This document shows positions 43,982 to 54,387 of a stretch of 64,000 bases of DNA, in pieces. The first letter of the stretch is position 1. Each line of letters starts with the position of its first letter. Under the pieces are notes generated by a model. The model ran no database searches. It was not told where the DNA came from and saw only the letters and a program-made list of their open reading frames with translations. Origin of the DNA: Comamonadaceae bacterium (lineage in GTDB: Bacteria > Pseudomonadota > Gammaproteobacteria > Burkholderiales > Burkholderiaceae_C); assembly GCA_947442105.1 (NCBI GenBank), contig CANEVH010000008.1, positions 1-64,000 of the forward strand. Direction: 5' to 3'. The position numbers were made by a program, and so were the translations under genes.

Positions 43982-46555
43982 CTAAGCGCCTCGGGCAATC
44001 TTGGCGGCAATATAGGCCATGGCCTCTTCCACCTGGTCTACCAAAATCAGGCACAGCTCGCCTGCTTGCAGCTTGTCCATGGCAGTATCTATAGCCAAAA
44101 ACTCGCCGTAGATTTCGCTGCGCTGCGTGGCTTTCTTCGCATGCTCTAGGCCCTGGCGCAGCAGCGCCATCACTTCGCCATCTTGGCGCCCGCGCTGGCA
44201 CTGGTCCTCGAACATCACCACTTCTTCAAAGGCGTCGCCCAAAATTTCAGTGATCTGGCGAATGTCCTGGTCGCGCCGGTCGCCTGCGCCGCTGATGACG
44301 ACCGAGCGCCGGGTGGCGGGCATGGTGTTGACGGCATTGACCAGCGCCAGCATGGCGTCCGGGTTGTGGCCGTAGTCGGCAATCACGGTGGCGCCACGGT
44401 AATGGAACAGGTTAAAGCGACCGGCCGCGTTGTTCTGGTCAGTGGAAAAACTGGCCAGGCCGCTGCGAATGGTGTCCCAGTCCACGCCCAGCGCCCACAC
44501 TGCCGCCACGCTGGCCATCACGTTTTCGACCTGAAAGCCGACCGCGCCGCCCAGCGTCACCGGTATGTCGGCCAGATTGACGAAGTGCTTGGTCGCGCCT
44601 TTGGCGGCCACGAGTTGCTGGTTTTCTACATACACCGCCGCGCGGCCCTGGGCCAGGTGCGTGGCCATTACCGGGTTGAACTTGTCGAGCGCAAAAAACG
44701 TCACCGCGCCCTTGCACTTGGACGCCATTTTGGCCACTACCGGGTCGGCGGCGTTGAGCACCGCCGTACCCTTGGGCGAGACGTTTTGCACGATCACGCG
44801 CTTGAGTACCGCCAGTTCGTCCACCGTGGTGATGTAGTTCAGGCCCAGGTGGTCGCCGCTGCCCACGTTGGTCACCACCGCTACGTCGCAGTAGTCAAAG
44901 GCCAGGCCTTCGCGCAGCACGCCGCCGCGCGCAGTTTCCAGCACGGCGGCGTCCACGTCGGGGTGGTGGAGCACGCTTTTGGCGCTCTTGGGGCCGCTGC
45001 AGTCGCCCGTGTCTATGCACTGGCCGCCTACGTACACGCCATCGGTATTGGTCATGCCCACGCACCAGCCCTGCTGCGCCAGCAGGTGCGAGACCAGGCG
45101 CACGGTGGTGGTTTTGCCGTTGGTGCCGGTCACCGCGATGATGGGAATGCGCCCGTCTTGCCCGCTTTTGAACAGCTGCGAAATGATGGCCTCGCCCACC
45201 GGGCGGCCCTTGCCAAACGAGGGGCTCAGGTGCATGCGCAAGCCCGGCGCGGCGTTCACTTCCACCACGCCGCCGCCTTGCTCTTCAATGGGGCGAAGAA
45301 TGCTGTCGCACACCATGTCCACGCCGCAAATATGCAGGCCCACCATGTGGGCTGCTGCTACCGCGCGGGCGGCCACGTCGGGGTGCACATCGTCAGTCAC
45401 GTCGGTGGCCGAGCCGCCGGTGGACAGGTTGGCGTTGTTGCGCAGGTTGACGCGCTGGCCTTTGGCGGGAATGGTGTCGGCGCTAAAGCCCTGGCCGGCC
45501 AGGCAGGCGTGGGCGATTTCGTCAAAACGAATTTTGGTCAGCGACGTGGCGTGGCCGCTGCCGCGCTTGGGGTCGAGGTTGACCTGGTCTACCAGTTGCG
45601 CCACGGTGTGCACGCCGTCGCCCACCACCTTGGGCGGGTCGCGCCGGGCAGCGGCGACCAGCTTGTCGCCCACCACCAGCAGGCGAAAGTCGTTGCCCGG
45701 CATGTAGCGCTCCACCAAGATGCGGTCGCGAAACTCGGTGGCCACCGCATAGGCGGCGCGCAACTGCGGCTCGCTGGTGATGTTGACGGTGACGCCCTTG
45801 CCTTGGTTGCCGTCCAGGGGCTTGACCACTACCGGCAGGCCAATTTCCAGCGCGGCTTGCCAGGCGTCGTCGGCATCAGTCACGGCGCGGCCCATGGGCA
45901 CGGGCACGCCTGCGGCATGCAGCAGTTTTTTGGTGAGTTCTTTGTCTTGCGCAATGGCCTCGGCAATCGCGCTGGTGGCGTCAATTTCTGCTGCTTGGAT
46001 GCGGCGCTGTTTGCTGCCCCAGCCAAAGCGCACCATGCTGCCCGCCGTCATGCGACTAAAAGGAATGTTGCGCGCCAGCGCGGCGTTCACCACCGAGCCG
46101 GTGCTGGGGCCTAGGCGCACGTCTTCGTCGAGTTCACCCAGTTGCTCCAGAGCCGCTGCCAAGTCAAACGGCGCGTCTTCCAGAGCCGCCGTGCACAGGG
46201 TTTGGGCTAGCTCGAAAGCCAGGCGTCCCACCTCTTCTTCGCTGTATTCCACCACCACCTGGTAGACCCCGGCGTCCAGGGTGGGCTTGGTGCAGCTAAA
46301 GGTCACCGGGCAGCCGACCTGCGCCTGTAAGCCCAGCGCGGCCAGCTCCAGCACGCGGGCCATGGACACGGTGTCTTCGCTGCCGATGGCCTGAAACGGG
46401 CTGACTTCGGGAAAGCGGGCCCGCAGCCGCGCCTCAAAGCCGGACAACTGGCCTACATCGCACTCCAGCGGATTGCACGCGACGATGGCTTGTACAGCGG
46501 TGTGGTGGCTCCACAGATTGGGGCCGCGCAGGGCGCGAAGGCGGGTTACTTCCAT
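43982..46555 (-). CDS. cphA: Cyanophycin synthetase (CphA1-type)
   Basis: The 857-residue enzyme builds the Asp/Arg polymer cyanophycin using ATP. It has an N-terminal domain (VTRLRALRGPNLWSHHTAVQ), an ATP-grasp domain (VVVKPLDGNQGKGVTVNI, RILVERYMPGNDFRLLVVG, MVCDSI..VEVNAAPGLRMHL) that adds Asp, and a Mur-ligase-like C-terminal half with intact P-loop GTNGKTT (about residue 478) and VIADYGHNPDAM for Arg addition. Length is typical. It follows the cphA-prime paralogue by 14 bases on the same strand. Confidence 0.95.
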   Translation of the reverse strand: MEVTRLRALRGPNLWSHHTAVQAIVACNPLECDVGQLSGFEARLRARFPEVSPFQAIGSEDTVSMARVLELAALGLQAQVGCPVTFSCTKPTLDAGVYQVVVEYSEEEVGRLAFELAQTLCTAALEDAPFDLAAALEQLGELDEDVRLGPSTGSVVNAALARNIPFSRMTAGSMVRFGWGSKQRRIQAAEIDATSAIAEAIAQDKELTKKLLHAAGVPVPMGRAVTDADDAWQAALEIGLPVVVKPLDGNQGKGVTVNITSEPQLRAAYAVATEFRDRILVERYMPGNDFRLLVVGDKLVAAARRDPPKVVGDGVHTVAQLVDQVNLDPKRGSGHATSLTKIRFDEIAHACLAGQGFSADTIPAKGQRVNLRNNANLSTGGSATDVTDDVHPDVAARAVAAAHMVGLHICGVDMVCDSILRPIEEQGGGVVEVNAAPGLRMHLSPSFGKGRPVGEAIISQLFKSGQDGRIPIIAVTGTNGKTTTVRLVSHLLAQQGWCVGMTNTDGVYVGGQCIDTGDCSGPKSAKSVLHHPDVDAAVLETARGGVLREGLAFDYCDVAVVTNVGSGDHLGLNYITTVDELAVLKRVIVQNVSPKGTAVLNAADPVVAKMASKCKGAVTFFALDKFNPVMATHLAQGRAAVYVENQQLVAAKGATKHFVNLADIPVTLGGAVGFQVENVMASVAAVWALGVDWDTIRSGLASFSTDQNNAAGRFNLFHYRGATVIADYGHNPDAMLALVNAVNTMPATRRSVVISGAGDRRDQDIRQITEILGDAFEEVVMFEDQCQRGRQDGEVMALLRQGLEHAKKATQRSEIYGEFLAIDTAMDKLQAGELCLILVDQVEEAMAYIAAKIARGA

Positions 46556-46569
46556 GGGGTGTAGGTGCT

Positions 46570-48747
46570 TCAGTAGGGGGTCTTTTGGGGACTGGACTCA
46601 AAAGTGCGCAGTCCTGCGCCTATGAGTTCGGGTGCAATATGGAGCGCCCAGGCGGCGGCGACGGCGGCCATCACCATCTCAGGCTGCGCGGCCTTGCTGG
46701 GCTTGAGGCTGGAGAGCTGCAGCAGCGAAATTTCTTTGCTGCCATGCGCGAGCACAATGGCACCGTCGCGCACATAGACGCAGCGCTCCCCGGCGTTGCG
46801 CTGTTGCACCAAGGTGGGGTGGTCGGCGGACGGGCCATAAAAAATCACCTTGCCGTCGCACAGGGCGGCGAGTTCCAGTGCCTGCGGGTCTGCCGCATTG
46901 AGCACCGCCGTGCCGCTGAGCAAAACCACGTCGACCTGGGTGCGCGCAACCTTGTAGGTTTGCTCGGCGTCCAAAATGTCAAACTCGGCCAGCACGGGCT
47001 GCCAGGTCACGTCGGTCACCACGCCCACATCGCACTTGTCGTAGGCCAGGCCCTGGCCCAGGATGGTGGTACTCGGGTTCTCAAACACCGCCGCCTGCAC
47101 CGAGCGGTTGATCAAAATGCGTTGCCCGGCGTCCCAGTGTGTGCTGTCGCGGGCGTCCACGCGGCGACCGTCCAAGTACAGGCCTTCGCTGCAGGCCAGG
47201 CCCACGTGCTTGCCGCTGATGTGCACCAGCCAGGCCACCAGGCGCGCAATGCGGCCGGTGTTGTGGGTGCCAGTGATTCCGACCACCGGAATGCGCCCGT
47301 CTGCCTTGGGCGCAAACAAATGGTCCATGATGGCCTTGCCCACCGGCTGGCCTTCGCCGTTGGCGGGCTTGATGTGCGAGAGCAGGCCGGGGCTGGCATT
47401 GACTTCAATCACCGCACCGCGCTGGCTGTGCAGGGGCAGGGCGCAGTCTTGCAGCACCATGTCCACCCCTGCAATGTCCAGGCCCACCACGCGGGCGGCC
47501 AGGGCGGCGGCAGCGGCCACGCTGGGGTGCACCAGCGCGGTCACGTCCAGCGCCACGTTGCCGTTGCGCTGGATGAGCACGCGCTCGTCTTTGGCAGGCA
47601 CGGACTGGGCCGTCATGCCAAGGCGCTCAAGCTCCAAAATGATTTCAGCGCTCTCGCTGGGTGTGACCACATTGAGCGGGAAATCTTCGCCCCGGCCACG
47701 CCGTGGGTCGCAGTTGATTTGCAGTTCGGCCAGCTGGTCGATGGTGTGCACGCCATCGCCTTCCACGTACAAGGAGTCGCCGCGCGCCGCCGCCACTACT
47801 TGCTTGCCCACCACCAGCAAGCGGTGTTCCTGGCCGGGGATGTATTTCTCCACGATCACCGCACTGCCACCACCCTTGCGGTGCGCCAGGTGGTAGGCCG
47901 CTTCCACCTCGGCTTGTTGCATCAGTTCGAGTGACACGCCGCGCCCGTGGTTGCCGTCGTAGGGCTTCACCACCACCGGTAAGCCCACGCTTTGGGCGGC
48001 TTCCCAGGCGGCTTGGGCGCTTTTGACCAACTCGCCTTCGGGCACTGGCACGCCGCAGGCTTTGAGCAGTGACTTGGTGAGGTCTTTGTCGCTGGCAATT
48101 TCTTCGGCAATTGCGCTGGTTTGGTCGGTCTCTGCCGTCCAGATGCGGCGCTGCGCGATGCCGTAGCCCAGTTGCACCAGGTTGCCCTCGGTCAGGCGGA
48201 TGTGCGGAATGCGACGTGCAGTGGCGGCGTCCACAATGTGCGCGGTGCTGGGGCCCAGGCACAAGGAGTCCACCATGTCGCTGAGTTCGGCCACTGTGGC
48301 CGCCAGGTCAAACGCCTGGTCGTTGATGGCAGCCACCAGCAAATCACGCCCCGCGTGCAGGGCTGCGCGGCCCACTTGCTCTTGGCGGGTGCGAAACGCC
48401 ACCTTGTAGACGCCGCGCTTGGAAGTCTGGCGCGCTTTGCCAAAGCCGGTGCGCATGCCGGCCAGGTTTTGCAGCTCCAGGCTCACGTGTTCCAGAATGT
48501 GCGCCGCCCAGGTTCCCTCGCGCAGGCGCTGCAAAAAGCCGCCGCGCACGCCGGGGCTGCATTCGTGCTCAATCAGGCCCGGCAGCGCGCCGGTGAGCCG
48601 CTCGTAAAAGCCGGGTAGGGTGTTGGAGGGACAGTCTTCCAGCTCGCCAATATCGACCCAGGCTTCAATCACCGGTCGGTAGGTCCAGATATTGGGGCCG
48701 CGCAGGTAGTTGACCCGCAAAATGTCGATTTTTTTCTGGCTCGTCAT
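46570..48747 (-). CDS. Cyanophycin synthetase paralogue (CphA-prime/CphA2-like)
   Basis: From the Met at 48747 (MTSQKKIDILRVNYLRGPNIW) the product is 725 residues. It has a full N-terminal and ATP-grasp part (VVVKPYDGNHGRGVSLEL, VEKYIPGQEHRLLVVGKQ, VEVNASPGLLSH) but a shortened Mur-like part in which the P-loop is GTHNTGR instead of GTNGKTT. That half is therefore probably inactive, as in CphA2-type enzymes that use beta-Asp-Arg dipeptides. The start is uncertain: no ribosome-binding site is evident and Mets at 48786 and 48849 are alternatives. It is transcribed with cphA. Confidence 0.9.
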   Translation of the reverse strand: MTSQKKIDILRVNYLRGPNIWTYRPVIEAWVDIGELEDCPSNTLPGFYERLTGALPGLIEHECSPGVRGGFLQRLREGTWAAHILEHVSLELQNLAGMRTGFGKARQTSKRGVYKVAFRTRQEQVGRAALHAGRDLLVAAINDQAFDLAATVAELSDMVDSLCLGPSTAHIVDAATARRIPHIRLTEGNLVQLGYGIAQRRIWTAETDQTSAIAEEIASDKDLTKSLLKACGVPVPEGELVKSAQAAWEAAQSVGLPVVVKPYDGNHGRGVSLELMQQAEVEAAYHLAHRKGGGSAVIVEKYIPGQEHRLLVVGKQVVAAARGDSLYVEGDGVHTIDQLAELQINCDPRRGRGEDFPLNVVTPSESAEIILELERLGMTAQSVPAKDERVLIQRNGNVALDVTALVHPSVAAAAALAARVVGLDIAGVDMVLQDCALPLHSQRGAVIEVNASPGLLSHIKPANGEGQPVGKAIMDHLFAPKADGRIPVVGITGTHNTGRIARLVAWLVHISGKHVGLACSEGLYLDGRRVDARDSTHWDAGQRILINRSVQAAVFENPSTTILGQGLAYDKCDVGVVTDVTWQPVLAEFDILDAEQTYKVARTQVDVVLLSGTAVLNAADPQALELAALCDGKVIFYGPSADHPTLVQQRNAGERCVYVRDGAIVLAHGSKEISLLQLSSLKPSKAAQPEMVMAAVAAAWALHIAPELIGAGLRTFESSPQKTPY

Positions 48748-48932
48748 GGAATGGGGCGGACGTTTCTGTCCACCATTGGGGTTCATGGTGCGTTGGGTAT
48801 TCTCGCTCAAGGCTACTGCCGCACACTGCGCCGCCTCAGTCTCAGGCATAGTGGGGACTAAAGTGCGTGTACCACGTGCCGCCGGCAGAGCGTTGGGGCC
48901 GGTTGGATGTAAATAAAAAGCGATTCATTTCC

Positions 48933-51206
48933 ATGACCCAAGACCTAGCTCTTGCCGCCCCTGCGGCGGGTGATATTCCAGCCCTTTGGCTAGCGGTAAG
49001 CTTGCCGCACATGGCCCCCAGCGAGAACGTGTCTGCCTGGCTGGAGCTTGACCTGGATGAGCGTCTGCACTTCGTGCCCACGCTGCTGCTGGCCACCAAC
49101 CGGCGCTTGCTCAGCCTGTCGCAAGGCGGCGCCACCGTGCTGGAGTGGCCCTACCGCGCCGACTTGACGCTGGCCCACCACGACCACGCCGGCGTGGGCC
49201 ACTTGGAGCTGCTGGACGCCCATGGCCTGCTGCACCGCTGGCGCTTTACGCTGGGCCAGAACCTGCAGGCCCTGCGCCTGGTGGACCAGTTCATGGCGCA
49301 GCAAAACAGCGCGCTCAGCGGCCAGCCGGTGGCCCCGCTGCTGCAGGCGGTGTGCCCCAGTTGCAAAGCGCCGCTGGAGCCCGACCAGGAGGAATGCCCG
49401 GTATGCACCAAGGTGGTCCACACCCCGCCGTCCACCTGGACGCTGCTGCGCCTGTGGCGGTTTGCCCGGCCCTACCGGGGGCAGTTGCTGCTGGGCTTTG
49501 TGCTCATGCTGCTGGGCACGGCGGCCAGCCAGGTGCCGCCTTACCTGACGATTCCGCTGGTGGACGAGGTGCTCATCCCCTTTCAGAACGGCCAGCAAAT
49601 CCCGCCAGCCACCGTGCTTTGGTATTTGTCGGGGCTGCTGGGCTCAGGAATATTGGCCTGGGTGCTGAGTTGGGCCAAGACCTACATCTTGGCGCTGGCG
49701 TCCGAGCGCATCGCCGCCGACCTGCGCACCACTACGTATGAGCACCTGCTGCGCCTCTCGCTCGAGTACTTTGGCGGTAAGCGCACGGGTGACTTGCTTT
49801 CGCGCGTGGGCAGCGAGAGTGACCGTATTGCGGTGTATTTGTCGCTGCACCTCACCGACTTTGCCAGTGACGTGGTGATGATCGTCATGACCGCAGTCAT
49901 CCTGTTCTCCATGAACCCGTATCTGGCGCTCATCACCCTGGTGCCGCTGCCTTTTATTGGTTGGATGATCCACTTTGTGCGCTACCGCCTGCGCACCGGC
50001 TTTGAGAAGATTGACCGCGTGTGGGGCGAGGTGACCAATGTGCTGGCCGACACCATTCCGGGCATCCGTGTGGTCAAGGCGTTTGCGCAAGAGCAGCGCG
50101 AGGCCAAGCGCTTTCGCGATGCCAACCGCCACAACCTGCTGGTCAACGACCGCATCAACCGCATCTGGTCGCTGTTTTCGCCCAGTGTGTCGCTGCTGAC
50201 CGAAATGGGCCTGCTGGTGGTTTGGGGGTTTGGCATCTGGCAGGTCTCCAAGGGCGAAATCACGGTAGGCATGCTGCTCGCGGCCATTGCCTACATCGGG
50301 CGCTTTTACGGGCGGCTGGATTCCATGAGCCGCATTGTGTCGGTGACGCAAAAGTCGGCGTCTGCGGCCAAGCGCATTTTTGACATCCTGGACCATGTGT
50401 CCAGCGTGCCCGAGCCGCAAAACCCGGTGCACGTGGACCGGGTGCAAGGGCGCATCGAGCTGCGCGAGGTGGGCTTTCGCTATGGCAACCGGGCGGTGAA
50501 CCGGGGCATCAATCTGCAAATCGCGCCCGGCGAGATGATTGGCCTGGTGGGCCACAGCGGCTCGGGCAAGAGCACGCTGGTGAACCTGATTTGCCGCTTT
50601 TACGACGTGTCCGAGGGCGCCATACTGGTGGACGGGGTGGACATTCGCTCCTACGCGATTGCCGACTTCCGGCGCAATATCGGCCTGGTGCTGCAAGAGC
50701 CGTTTTTGTTCTTCGGCACCATTGCCGAGAACATTGCCTACGGCAAGCCGGAGGCCACGCGCAGCGAAATCGTGGCCGCCGCCCGCGCCGCGCACGCGCA
50801 CGAGTTCATCTTGCGCCTGCCCCAGGGCTACGACTCCATGGTGGGCGAACGCGGCCAGGGTCTCTCAGGCGGCGAGCGCCAGCGCATCTCGATTGCGCGC
50901 GCACTGCTGATTGACCCGCGCATCCTGATCCTGGACGAAGCCACCAGCTCGGTGGACTCGGAGACGGAAAAAGAAATCCAAAAAGCGCTGGAGAACCTGG
51001 TGCAAGGCCGCACCACCATCGCCATTGCCCACCGCCTGTCCACCCTGCACCGCGCCGACCGCCTGGTGGTGCTGGACCGGGGCCGCGTGGTCGAAGAAGG
51101 CACGCACGACGCGCTTATGGCCCAAGAGGGCGCGTACTTCAACCTGTACCAAGCCCAGGCGCGCAATACCGAGCCGGTCTTGGCCTCCGAGGGCAGCGAT
51201 TCATGA
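48933..51206 (+). CDS. Cyanophycin-associated ABC exporter with N-terminal zinc-ribbon extension
   Basis: The 757-residue protein has an N-terminal soluble domain of about 135 residues, a zinc ribbon ([18 protein letters not shown], near 139-158), a six-span exporter domain and a nucleotide-binding domain (Walker [10 protein letters not shown] about 539, [15 protein letters not shown], Walker [16 protein letters not shown] about 664). Proteins of this shape are known neighbours of cphA genes. The start at 48933 ([10 protein letters not shown]) is chosen because upstream codons lie in the divergent promoter. What it moves is unknown. It overlaps the DUF1854 gene by 4 bases. Confidence 0.9.
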   Translation: MTQDLALAAPAAGDIPALWLAVSLPHMAPSENVSAWLELDLDERLHFVPTLLLATNRRLLSLSQGGATVLEWPYRADLTLAHHDHAGVGHLELLDAHGLLHRWRFTLGQNLQALRLVDQFMAQQNSALSGQPVAPLLQAVCPSCKAPLEPDQEECPVCTKVVHTPPSTWTLLRLWRFARPYRGQLLLGFVLMLLGTAASQVPPYLTIPLVDEVLIPFQNGQQIPPATVLWYLSGLLGSGILAWVLSWAKTYILALASERIAADLRTTTYEHLLRLSLEYFGGKRTGDLLSRVGSESDRIAVYLSLHLTDFASDVVMIVMTAVILFSMNPYLALITLVPLPFIGWMIHFVRYRLRTGFEKIDRVWGEVTNVLADTIPGIRVVKAFAQEQREAKRFRDANRHNLLVNDRINRIWSLFSPSVSLLTEMGLLVVWGFGIWQVSKGEITVGMLLAAIAYIGRFYGRLDSMSRIVSVTQKSASAAKRIFDILDHVSSVPEPQNPVHVDRVQGRIELREVGFRYGNRAVNRGINLQIAPGEMIGLVGHSGSGKSTLVNLICRFYDVSEGAILVDGVDIRSYAIADFRRNIGLVLQEPFLFFGTIAENIAYGKPEATRSEIVAAARAAHAHEFILRLPQGYDSMVGERGQGLSGGERQRISIARALLIDPRILILDEATSSVDSETEKEIQKALENLVQGRTTIAIAHRLSTLHRADRLVVLDRGRVVEEGTHDALMAQEGAYFNLYQAQARNTEPVLASEGSDS

Positions 51207-51703
51207 ACCACACGCTTGTTACAAGTCCCGCCGTGGCCGACGCCTTTGGTTTGGAACGCACACCTTTTGGCAAGCTGGTGCTCACCAACGCCCAAGGCCA
51301 GCGCTTTGAGGCCGTGGTGCCGGTGCGCGCATTCCCCATCCAGGCGCCCGAAGAAGGCATTTCGGTGTTGGACACCGATGGCCATGAAGTGGCCTGGGTG
51401 CGCAACCTGGCCGACCTTGCCCCTCACACCCAAGACCTGCTGCGCCAGGCGCTGGCCTTGCGCGAGTTTATGCCGGTGATTGAACGCATCGTGTCGGTCA
51501 GCGGCTTCTCCACACCCTGCACCTGGGCGGTAGAGACCGACCGGGGCGCCTGCGAATTTGTGTTGCGCGGCGACGAAGACATTCGCCGCATTGGCACCGA
51601 GAACAGCCTCTTGATTGCCGACGCCCACGGCATCCACTACCTGGTGCGCGACCAGTTGGCGCTGGACGCGCACAGCAAAAAGATACTGGACCGGTTTTTA
51701 TAG
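51203..51703 (+). CDS. DUF1854 protein associated with cyanophycin metabolism
   Basis: The 166-residue protein has the DUF1854 pattern: GKLVLTNAQGQRFEAVVPVRAF, GISVLDTDGHEVAWV, VSGFSTPCTWAVETDRG, and DAHGIHYLVRD. It is co-translated with the ABC exporter (ATGA overlap) and is divergent from cphA-prime/cphA. This family is found repeatedly beside cyanophycin synthetases, but its molecular role is not known. Confidence 0.9.
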   Translation: MNHTLVTSPAVADAFGLERTPFGKLVLTNAQGQRFEAVVPVRAFPIQAPEEGISVLDTDGHEVAWVRNLADLAPHTQDLLRQALALREFMPVIERIVSVSGFSTPCTWAVETDRGACEFVLRGDEDIRRIGTENSLLIADAHGIHYLVRDQLALDAHSKKILDRFL

Positions 51704-51715
51704 GGCGTCCAGGCC

Positions 51716-52027
51716 CTAAAACTTCAGCTTGCCCGAGAGCATGTCAAACCACATGCGCCAGTCGCCCATCAGGCTAAACAGCGGGTATTTGAAAGTGGCC
51801 GGCTTGTTGTGCTCAAAAAAGAAGTGGCCCACCCAGGCAAACGCATAGCCCTGCACCAGCGCCACCAGCACCAGCCAGCCCATTTGCGCGGTAAGCGCCA
51901 GCGTCAGCAGCAGCGCGGCAATCGTGGTGCCCACAAAGTGCAGCCGCCGCGAGACGGGATGGGCGTGTTCGGCCAAATAGAAGGGATAAAAGTCGGCAAA
52001 GCGGGTGAAACGTTCTTCGGTGGGCAT
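51716..52027 (-). CDS. DUF962 (Mpo1-like) membrane protein
   Basis: The 103-residue protein, starting MPTEERFTRFADFYPFYLAE, has the conserved HPVSRRLHFVGT motif, two central hydrophobic spans and the C-terminal GHFFFEHNKPATFKYPLFSL segment. Mpo1 in yeast is an Fe-dependent dioxygenase acting on 2-hydroxy fatty acids; the conserved His residues fit. The start at 52027 avoids overlap with purM; a longer frame reaches 52081. Confidence 0.85.
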   Translation of the reverse strand: MPTEERFTRFADFYPFYLAEHAHPVSRRLHFVGTTIAALLLTLALTAQMGWLVLVALVQGYAFAWVGHFFFEHNKPATFKYPLFSLMGDWRMWFDMLSGKLKF

Positions 52028-52077
52028 AGGGGCTCCTGGGGTGTTTTGCTTGGCGGCGATGGTTGCGCGCTGGGGCC

Positions 52078-53151
52078 TCACCCCACCACCCGCACCGCCG
52101 CCCCGTCTTCTTGCGCGGCTATCACGCCGATCTCAAACACCTGCTCACCCAGGCCACGCAATGTGGCGGCGCAGGCGAAAGCGGCGGCGGCGTCTACCAC
52201 CACCACCATGCCAATGCCGTTGTTAAAGGTGCGGTTCATCTCGGTGTCGTCAATGCCGGCTGTGGCTTGCAGCCAGGCGAACAGCTCGGTTTGCGGCCAG
52301 CTGCCTTTGGTCAGCACGGCGGCGCAGCCCTCAGGCAGCACGCGGGGAATGTTTTCCAGCAAGCCGCCGCCAGTGATGTGGGCCAGGGCCTTGATGCCAC
52401 CTGCGGCGTCCGTGTGCGGGTGGGCGGCCAGGGCGGCGAGCACGTTTTTCACGTACAGGCGGGTGGGCTCCATCAGCGCGTGTTTGAAGGGCTTGCCGTC
52501 CAATGTGGCCGGCAATTGGTCGCTCGCGCGCTCTATGCACTTGCGCACCAGGCTAAAGCCGTTGGAATGCAGGCCGCTCGATCCCAGGCCCAGCACCACG
52601 TCGCCGGGCTTCACATCCGCGCCCGTCAAAATCTTGGACTTTTCCACCGCGCCCACGGCAAAACCAGCCAAGTCGTATTCGCCCGCCGGGTACATGCCGG
52701 GCATTTCCGCAGTTTCGCCGCCAATCAGCGCGCAGCCTGAGAGTTCACAACCCTTGGCGATGCCGCCAATCACGGCTGCCGCCGTGTCTACATCGAGCTT
52801 GCCGCAGGCAAAGTAGTCCAAAAAGAACAGGGGCTCTGCGCCTTGCACCAGCACGTCGTTGACGCTCATGGCCACCAGGTCAATGCCCACGGTGTCGTGC
52901 ATATTCCATGCAAACGCGAGTTTGAGCTTGGTGCCCACGCCGTCGGTGCCGCTCACCAGCACCGGTTCCTTGTAGCGCTTGGGCACCTCAAACAAGGCGC
53001 CAAAGCCGCCAATGCCGGCCAGCACGCCTTCGCGCATGGTTTTTTTGGCCAGCGGCTTGATGCGCTCGACCAAGGCGTCGCCCGCGTCAATGTCCACGCC
53101 AGCGGCTTTGTAGGACAGGGCGGTGGCGGAAGGGGGCAGGGAAGTGGTCAT
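52078..53151 (-). CDS. purM: Phosphoribosylformylglycinamidine cyclo-ligase
   Basis: The 357-residue AIR synthetase catalyses step five of purine synthesis. Signatures: [56 protein letters not shown], and [13 protein letters not shown]. The start at 53151 is where family similarity begins; a longer frame extends through the divergent promoter. It faces the AI-2E permease gene, a common arrangement in betaproteobacteria. Confidence 0.95.
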   Translation of the reverse strand: MTTSLPPSATALSYKAAGVDIDAGDALVERIKPLAKKTMREGVLAGIGGFGALFEVPKRYKEPVLVSGTDGVGTKLKLAFAWNMHDTVGIDLVAMSVNDVLVQGAEPLFFLDYFACGKLDVDTAAAVIGGIAKGCELSGCALIGGETAEMPGMYPAGEYDLAGFAVGAVEKSKILTGADVKPGDVVLGLGSSGLHSNGFSLVRKCIERASDQLPATLDGKPFKHALMEPTRLYVKNVLAALAAHPHTDAAGGIKALAHITGGGLLENIPRVLPEGCAAVLTKGSWPQTELFAWLQATAGIDDTEMNRTFNNGIGMVVVVDAAAAFACAATLRGLGEQVFEIGVIAAQEDGAAVRVVG

Positions 53152-53283
53152 GGGAATGGGCGCGCGGCGGCGGGCTGGGGTGGTGTGGCGTAGCTGGGCG
53201 GCTGCCGGGCTGCTGCGCAGGACCGGCCCGATAGAATGAACTTTCAATTTTACGGGTTCACCCCGAAGCACTTTGGAGGCCCC

Positions 53284-54378
53284 GTGACAGATTCCCAGAA
53301 AAGTTTTGCTGCGTGGGCCGCCATTGCCAGCACCTTCGTGCTGATGCTCTGGTTTTTGGCGCCGGTGATGGCGCCGTTCATCGTGGCAGCCGTGCTGGCC
53401 TATGCGCTCACGCCCCTGGTGGATCGGCTGGACGCTGCAGCCCATGGGCGTGTGCCCCGAGTGCTGGCGGTGCTGGTGGTGGAGCTGCTGTTTGTGCTGC
53501 TGGCGCTCGGCCTGGTGCTGCTGATCGTGCCCATATTGGTCAAAGAACTTCCGCTCATGCGCGACCAGTTGCCGCTGCTTCTGGACAAGGCCAACACAGC
53601 GCTGCAGCCTCTGCTGCTCAAACTCGGCGTCAAGCTGAGCCTGGACTTGCCCAGCATCAAAGCTTTTGTTGCGACCTACCTCAGCGCTAATTTTGACGAT
53701 GCCTTGGGTTCGGTGCTCGCGTCAGTAAAGATTGGTGGCAGTGCGGTGTTTGCGGTGGTGGGCAATGCGGTGCTGATACCGGTGGCATTGTTTTACTTGC
53801 TGATGGACTGGGAACGCTTGGTGCGTATGCTGCGCGATCTCGTTCCACCGCGCCTGCGCCTTGCCAGCGACAGTTTTTTGCAGGAAGCCGACCAAGTGCT
53901 TGGCGAATACCTGCGTGGCCAGTTGATGGTGATGGGCGTCTTGGCCGTGTACTACAGCGTGGGGCTGGCCTTGTTTGGCCTGGACCTGGCCTTGCCTATC
54001 GGCACTTTTACCGGCCTGGCAGTGTTTGTGCCTTACCTGGGTTTTGGTTTGGGCCTGGTGTTGGCGCTCTTGGCTGGGCTGCTGGAGTTTGCCGCCAGCG
54101 GCGGAGCGGTCCAGGCGGCGGTGATGGTGGCGGTGGTGTACGGTTTGGGCCAGCTGATAGAGAGTTTTTTCCTCACCCCGCGCCTGGTGGGCGAGCGCAT
54201 TGGCCTGCACCCGCTGGCCGTGATTTTTGCCTTGCTGGCTTTTGGCCAGTTGTTTGGCTTTGTTGGCATTTTGGTGGCGCTGCCGGTCAGCGCAGTGCTG
54301 CTGGTGGCGGTGCGCCGGGTGCGCGCGGGCTATTTGGCCAGCGGCCTGTACCAGGGCCAAGGCCCGCACGGGGGCTAG
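53284..54378 (+). CDS. AI-2E/PerM-family permease
   Basis: The product is a polytopic membrane protein of about 364 residues from a GTG start at 53284 with TTGGAGG just ahead; an upstream ATG at 53236 has no such site. Family marks are the N-terminal pair of spans, an amphipathic middle region, [38 protein letters not shown], and [21 protein letters not shown]. The family exports small molecules or ions; the substrate is unclear. It starts a row of genes with hda. Confidence 0.88.
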   Translation: MTDSQKSFAAWAAIASTFVLMLWFLAPVMAPFIVAAVLAYALTPLVDRLDAAAHGRVPRVLAVLVVELLFVLLALGLVLLIVPILVKELPLMRDQLPLLLDKANTALQPLLLKLGVKLSLDLPSIKAFVATYLSANFDDALGSVLASVKIGGSAVFAVVGNAVLIPVALFYLLMDWERLVRMLRDLVPPRLRLASDSFLQEADQVLGEYLRGQLMVMGVLAVYYSVGLALFGLDLALPIGTFTGLAVFVPYLGFGLGLVLALLAGLLEFAASGGAVQAAVMVAVVYGLGQLIESFFLTPRLVGERIGLHPLAVIFALLAFGQLFGFVGILVALPVSAVLLVAVRRVRAGYLASGLYQGQGPHGG

Positions 54379-54387
54379 CGGGCCAGC

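Noticed and set aside
44183-46114. Long plus-strand frame opposite cphA
   Set aside because: Composition is dominated by His, Gly and Ala and it lies fully over conserved cphA motifs, so it is a mirror frame.
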